From assembly GCF_029407905.1 (NCBI RefSeq), contig NC_073628.1:91198501-91262500 (forward strand): a DNA stretch of 64,000 nt. Reading direction: 5' to 3'. The position numbers and the translations under genes are program-made. Below, one piece after another: positions 12,405 through 23,129 of this stretch (position 1 is its first letter; each line of letters starts with the position of its first letter). A model generated the notes under the pieces. The model was not told the origin of the DNA. It did no database searches and saw only the letters and a program-made list of their open reading frames with translations. The stretch comes from Bubalus kerabau. Lineage: Eukaryota; Chordata; Mammalia; Artiodactyla; Bovidae.

Positions 12405-12600
12405 GGAGTGTTAGACTGTCAGACAGACTTATGTTTGAGTCCTAGCTCTGACACTTCTGACGTGTGTGGGCTGTGAAAAGTTGGACAAGTTACTTAACCA
12501 ACATAAGTCTCAGCTTCTTCATTTGTAAAAACGGGGATAATATTTCAGACCTCATACTTCATAACTGAGATGAGAGAATGCCTGTTAAGCACTGAGACCA
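12405..12600 (+). repeat. MIR SINE
   Basis: Matches the MIR core: GTTTGAGTCCTAGCTCTGACACTT, then GTTGGACAAGTTACTTAACC, CAGCTTCTTCATTTGTAAAA and GGGGATAAT, in that order on the plus strand. Confidence 0.85.
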
Positions 12601-12634
12601 ATGACCATCGAGAAAAGTCTGCTCTTCTTGTCAT

Positions 12635-13127
12635 ACAGAGTGAAGTAAGTCATAAAGAGAAAAACAAATATAGTATTCTCCAGGGGATCTTCCTGACCCT
12701 GGAAGGTAGACTCTTTACCGTTCAAGCCACCAGAAAAGCCCTAATGCATGTATATGGAATGTAGAAAAATGGTACTGATGAACCTGTTTGCAGGGTAGGA
12801 ATAGAGGCACAGACATGGAGAACGGACTTGTGAACACAGTGTGGGGAGGAGAGGGCGGGACGAATTAAGAGGGTAGCATTGAAATGCATGCATTTCCTTG
12901 TGCAGAACAGATATAGTGGAAAGGTGCTGTATAACCCAGGGAGCTCAGCCAGGTGCTATGTGACAACACAGAAGGGTTGGATGGGAGGGAGGCTCAATGG
13001 GGAGGGGATACATAAATATATATATATACATACTCATGGCTGATTCATATTGTTGTATGACAGAAACCAATTTAAAATTGTAAAACAACTAACATCCAAT
13101 TAAAAATATATTAAAAAAAAAAAAAAA
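12635..13127 (+). mobile_element. L1 3' end with small nested SINE piece
   Basis: Starts within the L1 ORF2 C-terminus (IQSEVSHKEKNKYSI), then the 3' UTR (TAGAAAAATGGTACTGATGAACC, GGTATGTGACAACACAG-like, GCTGATTCATATTG) and an A15 tail. A TCTTGTCAT motif before (12626-12634) and after (13139-13147) may be a diverged TSD. It belongs to an older L1 subfamily than the copy at 254-3661. Confidence 0.85.
12677..12739 (-). mobile_element. Bov-tA SINE fragment inside the L1 tail
   Basis: Complement of the SINE 5' part (GATCTTCCTGACCC, TAGACTCTTTACC, AAGCCC) interrupts the L1 codons for YSILMHVYGM. Only about 60 bases remain. Confidence 0.65.
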
Positions 13128-13129
13128 CA

Positions 13130-14369
13130 TCTACTGGCTCTTGTCATCTTCCCCATCCTGGTCAGCACAGAGACCAAGAGGGAGCTGTTTACATTACAGC
13201 CTGGTGCATCTAACCCTTGTATTTCACTCTTGACAAAGAGCAAAAAGATAGGTTGAGGGTGAGAGTGTGAGAAGCAGGGGGGAACATTCTTAGGGTGGAA
13301 GTAGCAGCACAAGTTAACAGCCAGAGTCATGAGAGAGTCCTGAGATCATTAGTGTTGCTGGAGAGTAAAGCAGGAGATGCATGAGGAGGGGAAGTATGGG
13401 GGGATGTCTGCAGAGGGCAGGGGTCAAGTTACGACAGCCAAGTACACCCTTTCAAGTGTCTGTATTTGGGATAGAATTTCTCTTCAAGAACAGGCAGCAC
13501 GCATTGGGCCAGAATGTCTTCTGTGCTCTCATATCACTCAGGAACATGAGAATGTGGACTGACAAGACAAAGAGGAACACCCAACAATTATGATTTCAGG
13601 AAAGTAACATTTATCCTCGGTTACAAACAAGAAAAGGGAATTTGTGGCATTTGTTCTGTTCTGCCTGGTATTAGTTGATTTGGGTAGTAAGCCTTGACAC
13701 TGCCTTAAATGAAAACTGTGCCCTCTGATTTTCTAAAATTGCAAGGTAAGTATTTAAGAAAGACAGATAAAGACAGGGGTTTTGTTCTTTTTGTTTTGTT
13801 TTCTTCTGAGCTTAACCTTAAGGGTGAAAAAATAAATCTTCCTTCACATCTCCACACCCACACAGAACCCTAGGTTCCTCCTGTTAACGGGGCCGTGCTA
13901 ATCTGTGTTCTCATTGCAGGATGCAGCACAACGTGATCACCCGTAACTTCACACTGAGGAGTTGTGTTTCAGACGTGGCTCTTGGATATCTGGAGAATAA
14001 AAGCAACTCACAGTCCAAAGCAGGATCTCCAGTTACTGAGAATGAGCACACCATGCTGAGAGAGGCGGGGAGGAAGGAGGCTTGTGGGTGCCAATCTGTA
14101 AGCAGCTCCAAGGCCATGAGATTTCTCATCGCCTCCTCTCCTCTTCCTCCTCCATCTCCTGTCCCTACTTCTCCACCATCTCAAGCCCTTGTTCCATCAC
14201 ATGGTTAAAGGAGCAGCTACAAAACAGGAATAGTCAAATCCTTGTGGAATTAGTTTGGGGAAAACTTGCATATTGTTGGTCCTTAAGGAATTTTCTCAAG
14301 GACTCAAAAATATCTCACAAGTCCCCTCTCTCCCTGTGGCAAACGGGTGGGAGCAGGTGGCAGGCTGGC
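13130..14369. other. No gene recognised; one exon-like open frame of low credibility
   Basis: No repeat family recognised. An open frame at 13921-14208 is preceded by TTCTCATTGCAG, which resembles a splice acceptor. Its predicted peptide has no motif I know and ends in Pro/Ser-rich sequence, so I do not call it an exon. Confidence 0.4.
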
Positions 14370-14590
14370 ATCTGACACATAGTAAGCACCTACCACAAGG
14401 CTCTGAGTCCTGTTCTCTGTGCTTTGTGTAGATATCTTCATTGGACCATCTCTGCAACCCTCAACCATGATCACGATCATTTTATGGATGAGAAAACTGA
14501 GGCACAGAAAAGAAAGAGGCTTCCCAGGTCTCACAGCTTAAATGGTAGAACCAAGATTTAAACCTTGACAGTCTGTCACTGGAACCCACA
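14370..14590 (+). repeat. MIR SINE
   Basis: ACACATAGTAAGCACCTACC, then ATCATTTTATGGATGAGAAAA, CTGAGGCACAGAAAAG and CCAGGTCTCACAGCTTAAAT in MIR order, plus strand. Confidence 0.85.
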
Positions 14591-14594
14591 AATT

Positions 14595-16145
14595 TACCAC
14601 TGCATTATAAAATCTCCCAGCAGAAATACACCCATGAAATCTCCTAAATCTAGAAAATAGACCAAATCTTATCAAAGCCTCTTGAATGCATGTTATTCAA
14701 ATAGATAAAAGTGGTTTACTATATCTTCTAGGATTCTTATTGAAACTCACCCTGGTAATTTATAAAATGTTCAAAATAGACATGAGAGATAAGAACCAGT
14801 GCCTGTTTATGTGATATGGTTACTGTTCCTATATACTGGTGCTCCAGCCCTCAATGTCTGAACTACTGGACCATTGCATGCATTAACCTTGACCTTCCAG
14901 CCACTCTGTTCCTGACCCACCATACTCCTCATTCTAATGCACTCTGCCCTGCTGACAAACATGTCCTCATGTACTAAATCACGACGTGAAATAATCTTTT
15001 GTCCCTATTTTTTCAGCAAACAGATGAATATCAACTGCAGCATAATGCCCATGAGAGTGTTTGAGATTTAGTGCAGGAAGGTTCTAAAGTGAGTGTCACA
15101 GGATTGTATGACACAGCACTGTTTCCAGGGCACTCAGCATGTCACCTCGCCCTGTAGAGCTGGGAATGCAGAAACAAAGGCCTCTAGTCTCATTCCCATT
15201 TGTAAGAAGACTAGTGTTGCTAGGGAAACAAAAGCTAAGTTTCCTATTAAATTTACTTCCCACTTATACGTCACACCCCCACATCCCCCAGCCTGAGTAA
15301 AACATAATGAACAAAGAAAACTACAGTTCTTTTATCAAAATGTCCCAGATCATGAATTTTCTGGGTAAATATAATCCACAGGAGGATAGATCTAGATGAA
15401 TCTCATCATAAAAGTGATTCAGCTACATCCAGATTTTAGTATATGGTGGGAAAAACCATATAAGGTGATGTGCTATCTGCATTTCTCTAACCAGAGAAGC
15501 ATGTGACCCAGAAATTGATCTTAACTCTTTACTGTGGTCACAGTCATGACCTAGAAATCTCAAAGGATATATGTGTAAGTCAACAACAGAAGAGAGAGAG
15601 AGAGAGAGTATTGGAATGAATGTGGTAGGGGAGGAGGGCAGAATGGTGATGTGGAGAGGTGGGAAACTGGAGAGGAAGAAACCAGCTCAGCCAAGACTTT
15701 CCATAGGGAGTTGACTAGTTGACCCACATTGTAAAACCAGTGGAGGAAATAAGTTGAAGGCTGAGTAAAACTAAACTGGTGTCAAGAGATGATCTGGAGA
15801 AGGGATATAAAAGCCACTTGGATGAGGCTGGGTCTACTCAAGTATGAACTCCTCCTCTCTTTGCCAAAATGCTGCCATCTTAAGAGAAAAAAACAAGCAA
15901 GCTCTCTGCTGATTGCTCAGGTGTGAGTATGTGCACACCCCCAGTGGCTTACTAAATCCTAGTCTCAACTCATTACCAGTCCCAAGCATCTGTGAAGGCA
16001 TACATGTTTCTCAAATCACCACTCAAATATCTTTTCTCAGGGACATCTACCCCAATTCTGCAGACTAGATTCAATCTATGTTAGACTCTCTCAAAGCGTG
16101 GCTGGCATTTTCTCATCACTCACAGGAAGAAATTACATAGCTCTG
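14595..16145. other. No gene recognised; short (AG)n near 15591
   Basis: Apparently unique. An (AG)n microsatellite of about 18 bases lies at 15591-15608. Nothing else distinctive was seen. Confidence 0.5.
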
Positions 16146-16149
16146 TGAT

Positions 16150-16300
16150 TCTTTGTTGTGTTTTTCCTTTACTAAACTGCAAGCTCCTTGAGTGTAAAAA
16201 GCATGTTTGTTTCTGCTTAGCATTATTTTCCCTGTTCCTACATAGAGCTAAGCACATAGTAGATGTTTAACTTATCTTGTTTAATGAATGAATCAGAAGG
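16150..16300 (+). repeat. LINE-2 3' end (old)
   Basis: CTAAACTGCAAGCTCCTTGAG, then a diverged middle, CACATAGTAGATGTTTAA and a final TGAATGAATCA: the typical order of an L2 3' end. Confidence 0.75.
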
Positions 16301-16879
16301 TAAATAAATCAACTTCATGGGGAATAAAGACAGCAAGCCTGTGAGGCCAGCAGGAACCCACAGACTCACAAGTCAACTTCTGTCTCAACTTCCTTCCCAA
16401 GGAAACATACACTCCCAGACAGCACTACTCCAAAGGTGAACCAGACAAAATCTGGATCTGTGATGAGTTGTTTTTTTTTTTTTCTAAATCATAGCCTTAT
16501 CTTCCAAATACAGTGTCAGGGCTTGGCTTTTCTTGTATTATCATTGGAGGCTTTCAAAATGAGAATCTGAATAACTTCTTAGTGTCTTTGGTATACTGAC
16601 TTCAGCCAAGGATCACTTGTATTTCCTCAGACCGGAAAGATTCGGGTCTCATGAGTAAATAGCCTCTTGGATCAGACGCAAAAATCATCACAACAGTACT
16701 TGGCAATTTCCTTGCAGCTTACAACAGTTGTCTCTGCCAGCATAGGGAGATAGGATACAGTTTCTTCATCTTCCCAAAGATTCTATAAATAATGTTCCTG
16801 TTGGAAACAAATGGCCAGAGGCAGAGAATAGTGACTACTAAAGTTCTTCTGCAACTTCAGAAGAATTAAGAATTACATC

Positions 16880-17170
16880 TCTTATGGACTCTGTGGGAGA
16901 GGGAGAGGGTGGGAAGATTTGGGAGAATGGCATTGAAACATGTAAAATATCATGTATGAAACAAGTTGCCAGTCCAGGTTCGATGCACGATACTGGATGC
17001 TTGGGGCTGGTGCACTGGGACGACCCAGAGGAATGGTGTGGGGAGGGAGGAGGGAGGAGGGTTCAGGATGGGGAATACATGTATACCTGTGGCGGATTCA
17101 TTTTGATGTTTGGCAAAACTAATACAATTATGTAAAGTTTAAAAATAAAATAAAATTAAAAAAAAAAAAA
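16880..17170 (+). mobile_element. 5'-truncated young L1 3' UTR insertion
   Basis: About 290 bases nearly identical to 3380-3660: the CTTATGGACTCTGTGGGAG start, the GGGAGGAGGG tract, TTTGGCAAAACTAATACAAT and the A-tail. It is flanked by AAGAATTACATC on both sides (upstream near 16868-16879, downstream near 17169-17181), a clean TSD. Confidence 0.93.
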
Positions 17171-17187
17171 AGAATTACATCCACCCT

Positions 17188-17255
17188 TCCCAGTTCAGTT
17201 CAGTTCAGTCACTCAGTCATGTCCGACTCTTTGCAACCCCATGAATCGCAGCAGG
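17188..17255 (-). mobile_element. BovB/Bov-tA 3' tail, inverted, 68 bp
   Basis: Complement of the (CTGAA)n end plus the GACTGAGTGACTG and CGGACATGAC segment shared by BovB and Bov-tA 3' ends. It abuts the plus-strand SINE directly, so it may be a separate insertion or an inverted part of the same event. Confidence 0.8.
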
Positions 17256-17435
17256 TTTAATGGTAAAGAATCTGCCTGCTAATGCAGGAGATGCAGTAGA
17301 CCCAGTTCGATCCCTGGGTTGGGAAGACCCTCTGGAGAAGGAAATGGCAACCCACTCCAGTATTCTTGCCTGGGAACTCCCATGGAGAGGAGCCTGGCCA
17401 GCTATAGTCCATGGGGTCACAAAGAGACACGACTG

Positions 17436-17436
<1 letters not shown>
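17256..17436 (+). mobile_element. Bov-tA-type SINE, 5'-truncated
   Basis: TGGTAAAGAATCTGCCTGC, the B-box-like GTTCGATCCCTGGG, GGAGAAGGAAATGGCAACCC, CCAGTATTCTTGCCTGG and GTCCATGGGGTCACAAAGAG are in sense order. The 3' end runs into a CA repeat. Confidence 0.93.

Positions 17437-17476
<40 letters not shown>
17437..17476. repeat. (CA)n microsatellite, 40 bp
   Basis: Uninterrupted AC dinucleotides at the 3' end of the SINE; likely polymorphic in length. Open frames reading through it are artefacts. Confidence 0.97.
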
Positions 17477-17477
<1 letters not shown>

Positions 17478-17628
17478 AGACAGGAAGCAGCAGACCTTGT
17501 ATTCAAGACCTATTACATAAGCTGTTTGAGTCACATTATATTTATTCAAAAACTGTTTTCATTTATGCTTTGACATTTGTAATATTAAAGGGAGGTGAGG
17601 GAAGCATCAAGAAAGAAAGGCTCCAGAG

Positions 17629-17818
17629 CAGCAGGTCCCCAACCTTTTTGGCACCAAGGACCAGTTTTGTGGAAAACAATTTTTCCATGGACCAGGGGTT
17701 GGGGATGGTTTCTGGATGACTCAAGCACATTAAATTTATTATGTACTTTATTTCTATTATTATTACATCAGTTCCAGCTCAGATTTTCAGTATTAGATCC
17801 CAAAGTTTGGGGCCCCTG
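17629..17818 (+). mobile_element. MER1-like hAT (Charlie group) non-autonomous element, internally deleted
   Basis: Begins with a CAGnAGGTCCCCAACC-type terminus, carries TTGGCACCAAGGACCAG and CAATTTTTCCATGGACC, and ends in GGGGCCCCTG. The flanking 8-mers CTCCAGAG (17621-17628) and CTCTAGAA (17819-17826) match at 6 of 8 positions, as expected for an old 8-bp hAT duplication. Confidence 0.8.
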
Positions 17819-18059
17819 CTCTAGAAGATACCACAGAATACCCAAAGGCAAATGTATTAGACTATACTAATAACTGCATCTTCACCAATATCAGGAAAAG
17901 GGGCATGAAGAAAGGACTGCTCTCATGGATTCAGAAGCTATTGGAGCTTTCCAAAGTAGAGAATTTCCTTAGAAGAAGCAGAAGGAAGGTTATAAAATAG
18001 AGGAAACCAGATTTGAATATGTATAGTATTGAATAGAGGAAACCAGAGTTGAATTTATA

Positions 18060-18496
18060 TAGTCAAAGCTATAGTTTTTCCAGTAGTCATGTATGGATGT
18101 GAGAGTTGGACCACAAAGAGGCCTGGACACTGAAAAATTGATGCTTTTGAGCTGTGGGGTTGGAGAAGACTCTAGAGAGTCCCTTGGACTGCAAGGAGAT
18201 CAAACCAGTCAATTCTAAAGGAAATAAATCCTGAATATTCATTAGAAGGACTAATGCTGAAGCTCCAATACTTTGGCCACCTGATGCGAAGAGTTGATTC
18301 ATTGGAAAAGACCCTGGTGCTTGGGAAGACTGAAAACAGATGGAGAAGGGGACGACAGAGGATGAGATGGTTGGATGGCATCACTGATTCAATGGACTTG
18401 GAGCAAACTCCAGGGGATGGTGAAGGGCAGGGAAGCCTGTGCTGCAGTCCATGGAGTCACAAAAAGTCAGACATGACTGAGCAACTGAACAACAAC
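18060..18496 (+). mobile_element. BovB 3' fragment inserted in a MIR
   Basis: Encodes diverged VKAIVFPVVMYGCESW through the RRMRWLDGITDSMD-like end and a (CTGAACAACAA) tail. The conserved Arg codon is retained as CGA at 18353-18355, unlike most other copies here. AGAGTTGAAT upstream (about 18045-18054) and AGACTTGAAT downstream (about 18497-18506) are a probable TSD with one mismatch. Confidence 0.92.
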
Positions 18497-18635
18497 AGAC
18501 TTGAATACTGGTTTGGTCATGGAGTTGTGTGACATTGAACAAGTTACTTCTTCTCCTTCTAGCACCATTTTAAGGTTAGAATTAATATGTAGAGAGATGC
18601 TGGACTAGTGTCTGGCACATAGGAAGTTCAATCAT
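18497..18635 (+). repeat. MIR fragment
   Basis: GACTTGAATACTGGTTTGG, GTGTGACATTGAACAAGTTACTTCTTC and TGTCTGGCACATAGGAAG are in MIR order. The BovB at 18060-18496 cut into its 5' part. Confidence 0.65.
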
Positions 18636-20863
18636 CAAACTTTTCTGAATTGCCCTCCTCACTTCTCCATTTTTCCTTATCTCTGTCACTACCCTGGATC
18701 ACACCGTGTATCTTCTGCTTTTTTTCATGTAGCCTGCTGAGCCTGTGGTATCATTTTCTTGGTTTTAACTATCTATGACAGCTGAGAAGTGGAATATTTC
18801 CTGCCACATCAGTAAACAAAGGATGTCACTGTCGCCAGTGATTGCACACCACCAATAGTAAGCTGGGAACTTCCTGAGGGAACTCAGGAAGGAAAGAATA
18901 CCTGCCATCTAGCAGCCATCAGACTGCAGCCACTCCCTACAGCGAACCCTGAGGAAACTCATGCTGTGAAAACAAGGATACTGGCCCCAGATAGCTGGGG
19001 TGCATATCAAAAAAATTGTTTCAGTGAGCCCAGACTCTTGCATCTTCCCATACATGAAAAAATGCTAAATTCCTTAACTTGGGATATCTGGTTTTCTTTA
19101 ATTTACAATAATTTTTTGACATCCAGACTACCTGCCTTTTGTTGCAAGATTTGTATAACCTGGTTCTTCCCCTCACCTCCTCAGAGCAGTTCTCTCAGGA
19201 TTACTTGAGACACTGTTTCCCAACCTTGAAGTTGTAAAAATTTCCACCAAATAAAACATCACTCTCAATATTTAGGTTGTGTGGTATTGTGGTGTGTTTT
19301 GTTTTTTTTTTCAGTTGATACAGTAATGACTTGAATTGCATATTAACTGTATTTTTATGATCTTGTAGAATGAGTGAGCAAGAGCAAAAATGAGGGAGCT
19401 AGAAGGAAAGACAATAAGAGAGCAAATAAGGGCAAGCAAAGTCCAGAGACAGAAACAGAAACCATATTTGATTATGTGCATTTATCAGAGGCTCTGCCCG
19501 GTGCCTCTAAGGCTCAGGGACATGTGATGATCAGGAATAAATACAACTGGAGTGGAACTCAGACATCTGCTTTCCTCTGGGCCTCTCTTTGTGTTTGTTC
19601 TCATTTTTCTTTCACGGCCCACTCTGTTCCTCCAGATTTAATCCTTCTCCTTTATGTTGCCAGCCTTTGGGCCTGCCCTAACCCTGCCTTCTTCCATGAT
19701 CAGCTTGATAGCTTTGGTCCCTGGCTTCCATGCTTTTGCTCATCCTCAATCTAGTAAGGAATGATCCTCATATGTTCTTTGGCTCCATCTGAGCCCAGGA
19801 TTTCCTCTGCAGTCTCCTCATTTTGGCTTTAAATATCTTCCCTCTCCATCCTTCCTCAAAAGTTTTCCTAAATTCAAGACTGTCCCAGATAGTTCTTGAC
19901 CACCATACTTCATGGCTCTAGTTCTGTCTCCTGACTGACATAGTCATTTTTTCCATCTCCTTGAACCAAGAAGACCAGGAAAATCTCTTGTTAGTGATAT
20001 TTGCACACCACAAACCTACCTCTACCCCACCATAAGCCTGACTAAATGGAAATCTTGAACTAGACATTGTATGGGCTGTCAAGATATTAAGACCTCGGCT
20101 CCTTCCATTGAGGGACTTACTTACCTATGATTAGATATAATTGCTGATATAAAGAAAACTGGCTACAGTTTTCTTTATATCAAGAAAAAAGCCCTATACT
20201 GAACATAATAATATTGTAGAATAGTGTTTATCTGGGAATGAAAACACCAGAAAGATTTAATAATAAAGTTGTTCTAATATAGATTGTTTTTATGATCACC
20301 CATTTTCAAAGTTACACCAATATAATGAATAAAATAACTTACTAAAGCACAGTGCATAGAGAAAATAGGATCTGCTCAGCCAAGAATGGCCAGTCAGTGA
20401 TTCCATACAGACTGGACCTGCTTGATACAGACTGAATAATGCAGAAGGTAAGGTATAACTGCAAGGATATAAATCTCATTTGCAATTGATAAATTGATAG
20501 TTCCTTATTGTTTGTATACTTCAAGAAAAGCAACTGTTCTAAAGCATTGAATTTCAAGTAAAACACACACACACATACATACATAAAATGTGCTAAAGCA
20601 TTTTTTCAATCATTGTATTTTAGAGTTAAATATTTAAATTTTCAAAATTATTAGAAACAAATCAAATTGTTAACATCTTGAATAATGGTATTTTTTATAA
20701 TGTAAATAAACAAGGGCTATATTGAATAAAAGAAAGCCATATTATTCAAATAACTGAACGGGTAAATTAAGAAAGCACGTTAATCTTGTGTAGTAGGTAT
20801 CTATAGAAAAGCAGTATTCATCGAGTGCCTGGCATCTGTTGAGAGTTTTTAAAAGGAATGCTT
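18636..20863. other. No gene recognised; contains a perfect hairpin
   Basis: Apparently unique DNA. Only the 36-base hairpin at 20146-20181 and a short CA/CATA tract near 20563-20584 stand out. Confidence 0.5.
20146..20181. repeat. Perfect inverted repeat (15-bp arms, 6-base loop)
   Basis: GATATAAAGAAAACT at 20146-20160 is exactly complementary to AGTTTTCTTTATATC at 20167-20181, with loop GGCTAC. It is AT-rich and not part of a repeat I recognise. Confidence 0.95.
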
Positions 20864-20873
20864 AATCAGAAAT

Positions 20874-21002
20874 TGGAGAAGGGAATGGCAACCCACCCCA
20901 CTCCAGTATTTTTGCCTGGAGAATCCCATGGACAGAGAAGCCTGGCAGACTACAGTCTATAGGGTCGCAAAGAGTTGGACACAACTGAGCAGCTAACACA
21001 AC
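20874..21002 (+). mobile_element. Bov-tA SINE, 3' half
   Basis: Starts at the GGAGAAGGGAATGGCAACCC block and ends at GTTGGACACAACTGAGCAGC. It is flanked by a perfect 10-bp TSD AATCAGAAAT at 20864-20873 and 21003-21012. Confidence 0.95.
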
Positions 21003-21012
21003 AATCAGAAAT

Positions 21013-22066
21013 GCAATAACCTCAACTGGGATCACAGCTTGAATGGCTCAGGATTTCTCCTTTTTGTATTCTAACTAAAAGCCACTGTAATGAATGAAAG
21101 TAAAGCCAGACCATTTCTCTGGTGCCTATCTTTATCCTTCTAGTTAAAACTTTTTTTCTAAAAAAATGTATTATCTCACATTCTGTACTTATTTTTTTAA
21201 TTTCTAGGAAAGGGTATAGAAGTATTCTTACTTTTTTCTTGGTACTTGTCATACCCCCTTTGTGATTATCATATAAATAAGCAAAAGTATGTTATCTTTT
21301 CTTTATTTTTGAAACAGACTTGCATAATTAGTAGACTTTAATGCAAAAGAGCCAAACACTGTGGGAAGGAACATTCAGATTTGAAGTATCTTTCAGGGGA
21401 CTCAGATGTTTAGAATTTCATAGAAGCATCTGGGATTTTTCATAGCCAGAAGATGATGTCAAAGATGAATGGTGTTCAAATATTTTGTTTAAACCTTGGA
21501 ATCATGAGGCATCTAGTCAAATCATAGACAAGGACAAAACATAAAAACAACTCAAAGAGCTATTGTGATCAAAAGAAAGGATAGATGGCTTGGGGCTGTA
21601 GGTAACTCTACCCTCATCCTCCCTAATAGCCCTGAAGGCACCTCCAAAATGACCCTGGGGCTCCAGGGAACACAAAGTGAAAGCCTCGGCTCATTATGGG
21701 ATGCAAATTTTTATAGTCATGGAAGGAACACAATTAAGAGAAAACGAAAGAAGATATTACAAAGTCATAAAACACATAAAATATATAAGCTCCAGGGACA
21801 TTTATTTTAGAATTGGGCTTGATATAGTGGAAGCAGTAAACACGAGATTGAGAAAATCTCTTACTATTCTCTGATCCCAAGATTATATTCTGTTATTCTG
21901 CCAGAGGCTCTGAAGTCAACTAAAATAGTCACAGTGAGGCAGAATATTGTGCAACTTATCTCTAGATGTTATAGGTCGGTTCACCCTTCCCAGCCCCCTA
22001 AGTCTAGTCCCAGAAAAGCATTAGAATACTTTTCATATAACTCTCAAATATTTAAGGAAGAATTAT
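21013..22066. other. No gene recognised
   Basis: AT-rich, apparently unique. No repeat or exon was identified. Confidence 0.5.
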
Positions 22067-22072
22067 TATGTT

Positions 22073-22280
22073 TGGGACTTCTCTGGGGGCTCAGACAGTC
22101 AAAGAATCCACCTGCAATGTAGGAGACCTGGGTTTGATCCCTGGGTCAGGAGTATTCCCTGGAGAAGGTAATGGCTACCCACTCCAATATTCTTGCCTGA
22201 GAATTCCATGGATAGAGGAGCCTGGTGGGTTACAGTCCATGGGGTTACAAAGAGTTGGACATGACGGAGCAACTAACACT
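22073..22280 (+). mobile_element. Bov-tA SINE, near full length
   Basis: Runs from GGGACTTCTCTGGGGGCTCAG through GGTTTGATCCCTGGGTCAGG and CCAATATTCTTGCCTG to GTTGGACATGACGGAGC. TATGTTT occurs on both sides as a short TSD. Confidence 0.93.
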
Positions 22281-22647
22281 TAGTATGTTTTAGGCATGCG
22301 GACTACAAAGGTAGACAAGACAGACAAGTTTCATACTCTCATGAAAACTACATTCTAGTGAGGGATACAGAAAAACATGAACTAACTAAACAAAAAGAAT
22401 TTCAGAGAGTGAAAGGGGCTATGAAGACATAGTGCATAGCAGAAAAGAGATAAAGGGATGGTTACATCCTTAGGGCCTCCTCTTCTAAGCCTGTTCTCTG
22501 TGCTCCTGCTCATGCAGGAACTTCTTTGAATTGTTTTTCTCTCTTTGTATTTTGTATAAGATGGACCTGGGGTTATCTCCCTTTCAGAAGAGAATTCTTT
22601 ACCCTGGGAAGATCTAAAAGAAGGTATTAAGCACTGCTATATTTAAA

Positions 22648-22849
22648 CTGGATACCCAGTAAGGACCTACTGTATAGCACCTGGAACTGTGCTCAATGTT
22701 ATACGGCAGCCTGGATGGAAGGAGAGTTTGGGGGGAAATGGATACATGTGTGTATACCTGGGTCCCTTCCCTGTTCACCTAAAACTACCACAACATTGTT
22801 AATCAGCTATACCCCAATACAAAATTAAAAGTTTAAAAAATAAAAACTG
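22648..22849 (+). mobile_element. L1 3' UTR fragment
   Basis: GGACCTACTGTATAGCACC, CTCAATGTTA, CTGTTCACCTAAAACTACCAC, AATCAGCTATACCCCAATAC and an A-rich end follow the L1 3' UTR order. Confidence 0.85.
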
Positions 22850-22897
22850 ATGGTGTTAAGGCAGTTATCCCCTTGACTTTAGGAAGAAACTCACAGC

Positions 22898-23128
22898 ACT
22901 GAAGCATATACATTACCGTTTGTAAAATAAATAGCCAGTGAGAATTTTCTGTGTGACACAGGGAGCTCAACCCAGTGTTCTGTGACAACCTAGAGGGGTG
23001 GGATGGGGTGGAAGGTGGGAGGGTTATTCAAGAGGGAGGGGACATAGGTATACCTCTGGCTGATTCATGTTGATGTGTGGCAGAAACCAACACTATATTG
23101 TAAAGCAATTATCCTCCAACGAAAAATA
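22898..23128 (+). mobile_element. Second L1 3' UTR fragment
   Basis: AAAATAAATAGCCAGTGAG, CAGGGAGCTCAACCCAGTG, GTGACAACCTAGAGGGGTGGG, GCTGATTCATGTTGATGTG and CCAACACTATATTGTAAAGC follow L1 3' UTR order. It lies about 50 bases after another L1 tail in the same orientation. Confidence 0.87.
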
Positions 23129-23129
23129 A

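Noticed and set aside
17219..17719. Several overlapping open frames through the CA repeat
   Set aside because: They exist because (CA)n has no stop codons in most frames; the flanks are SINE and unique DNA.
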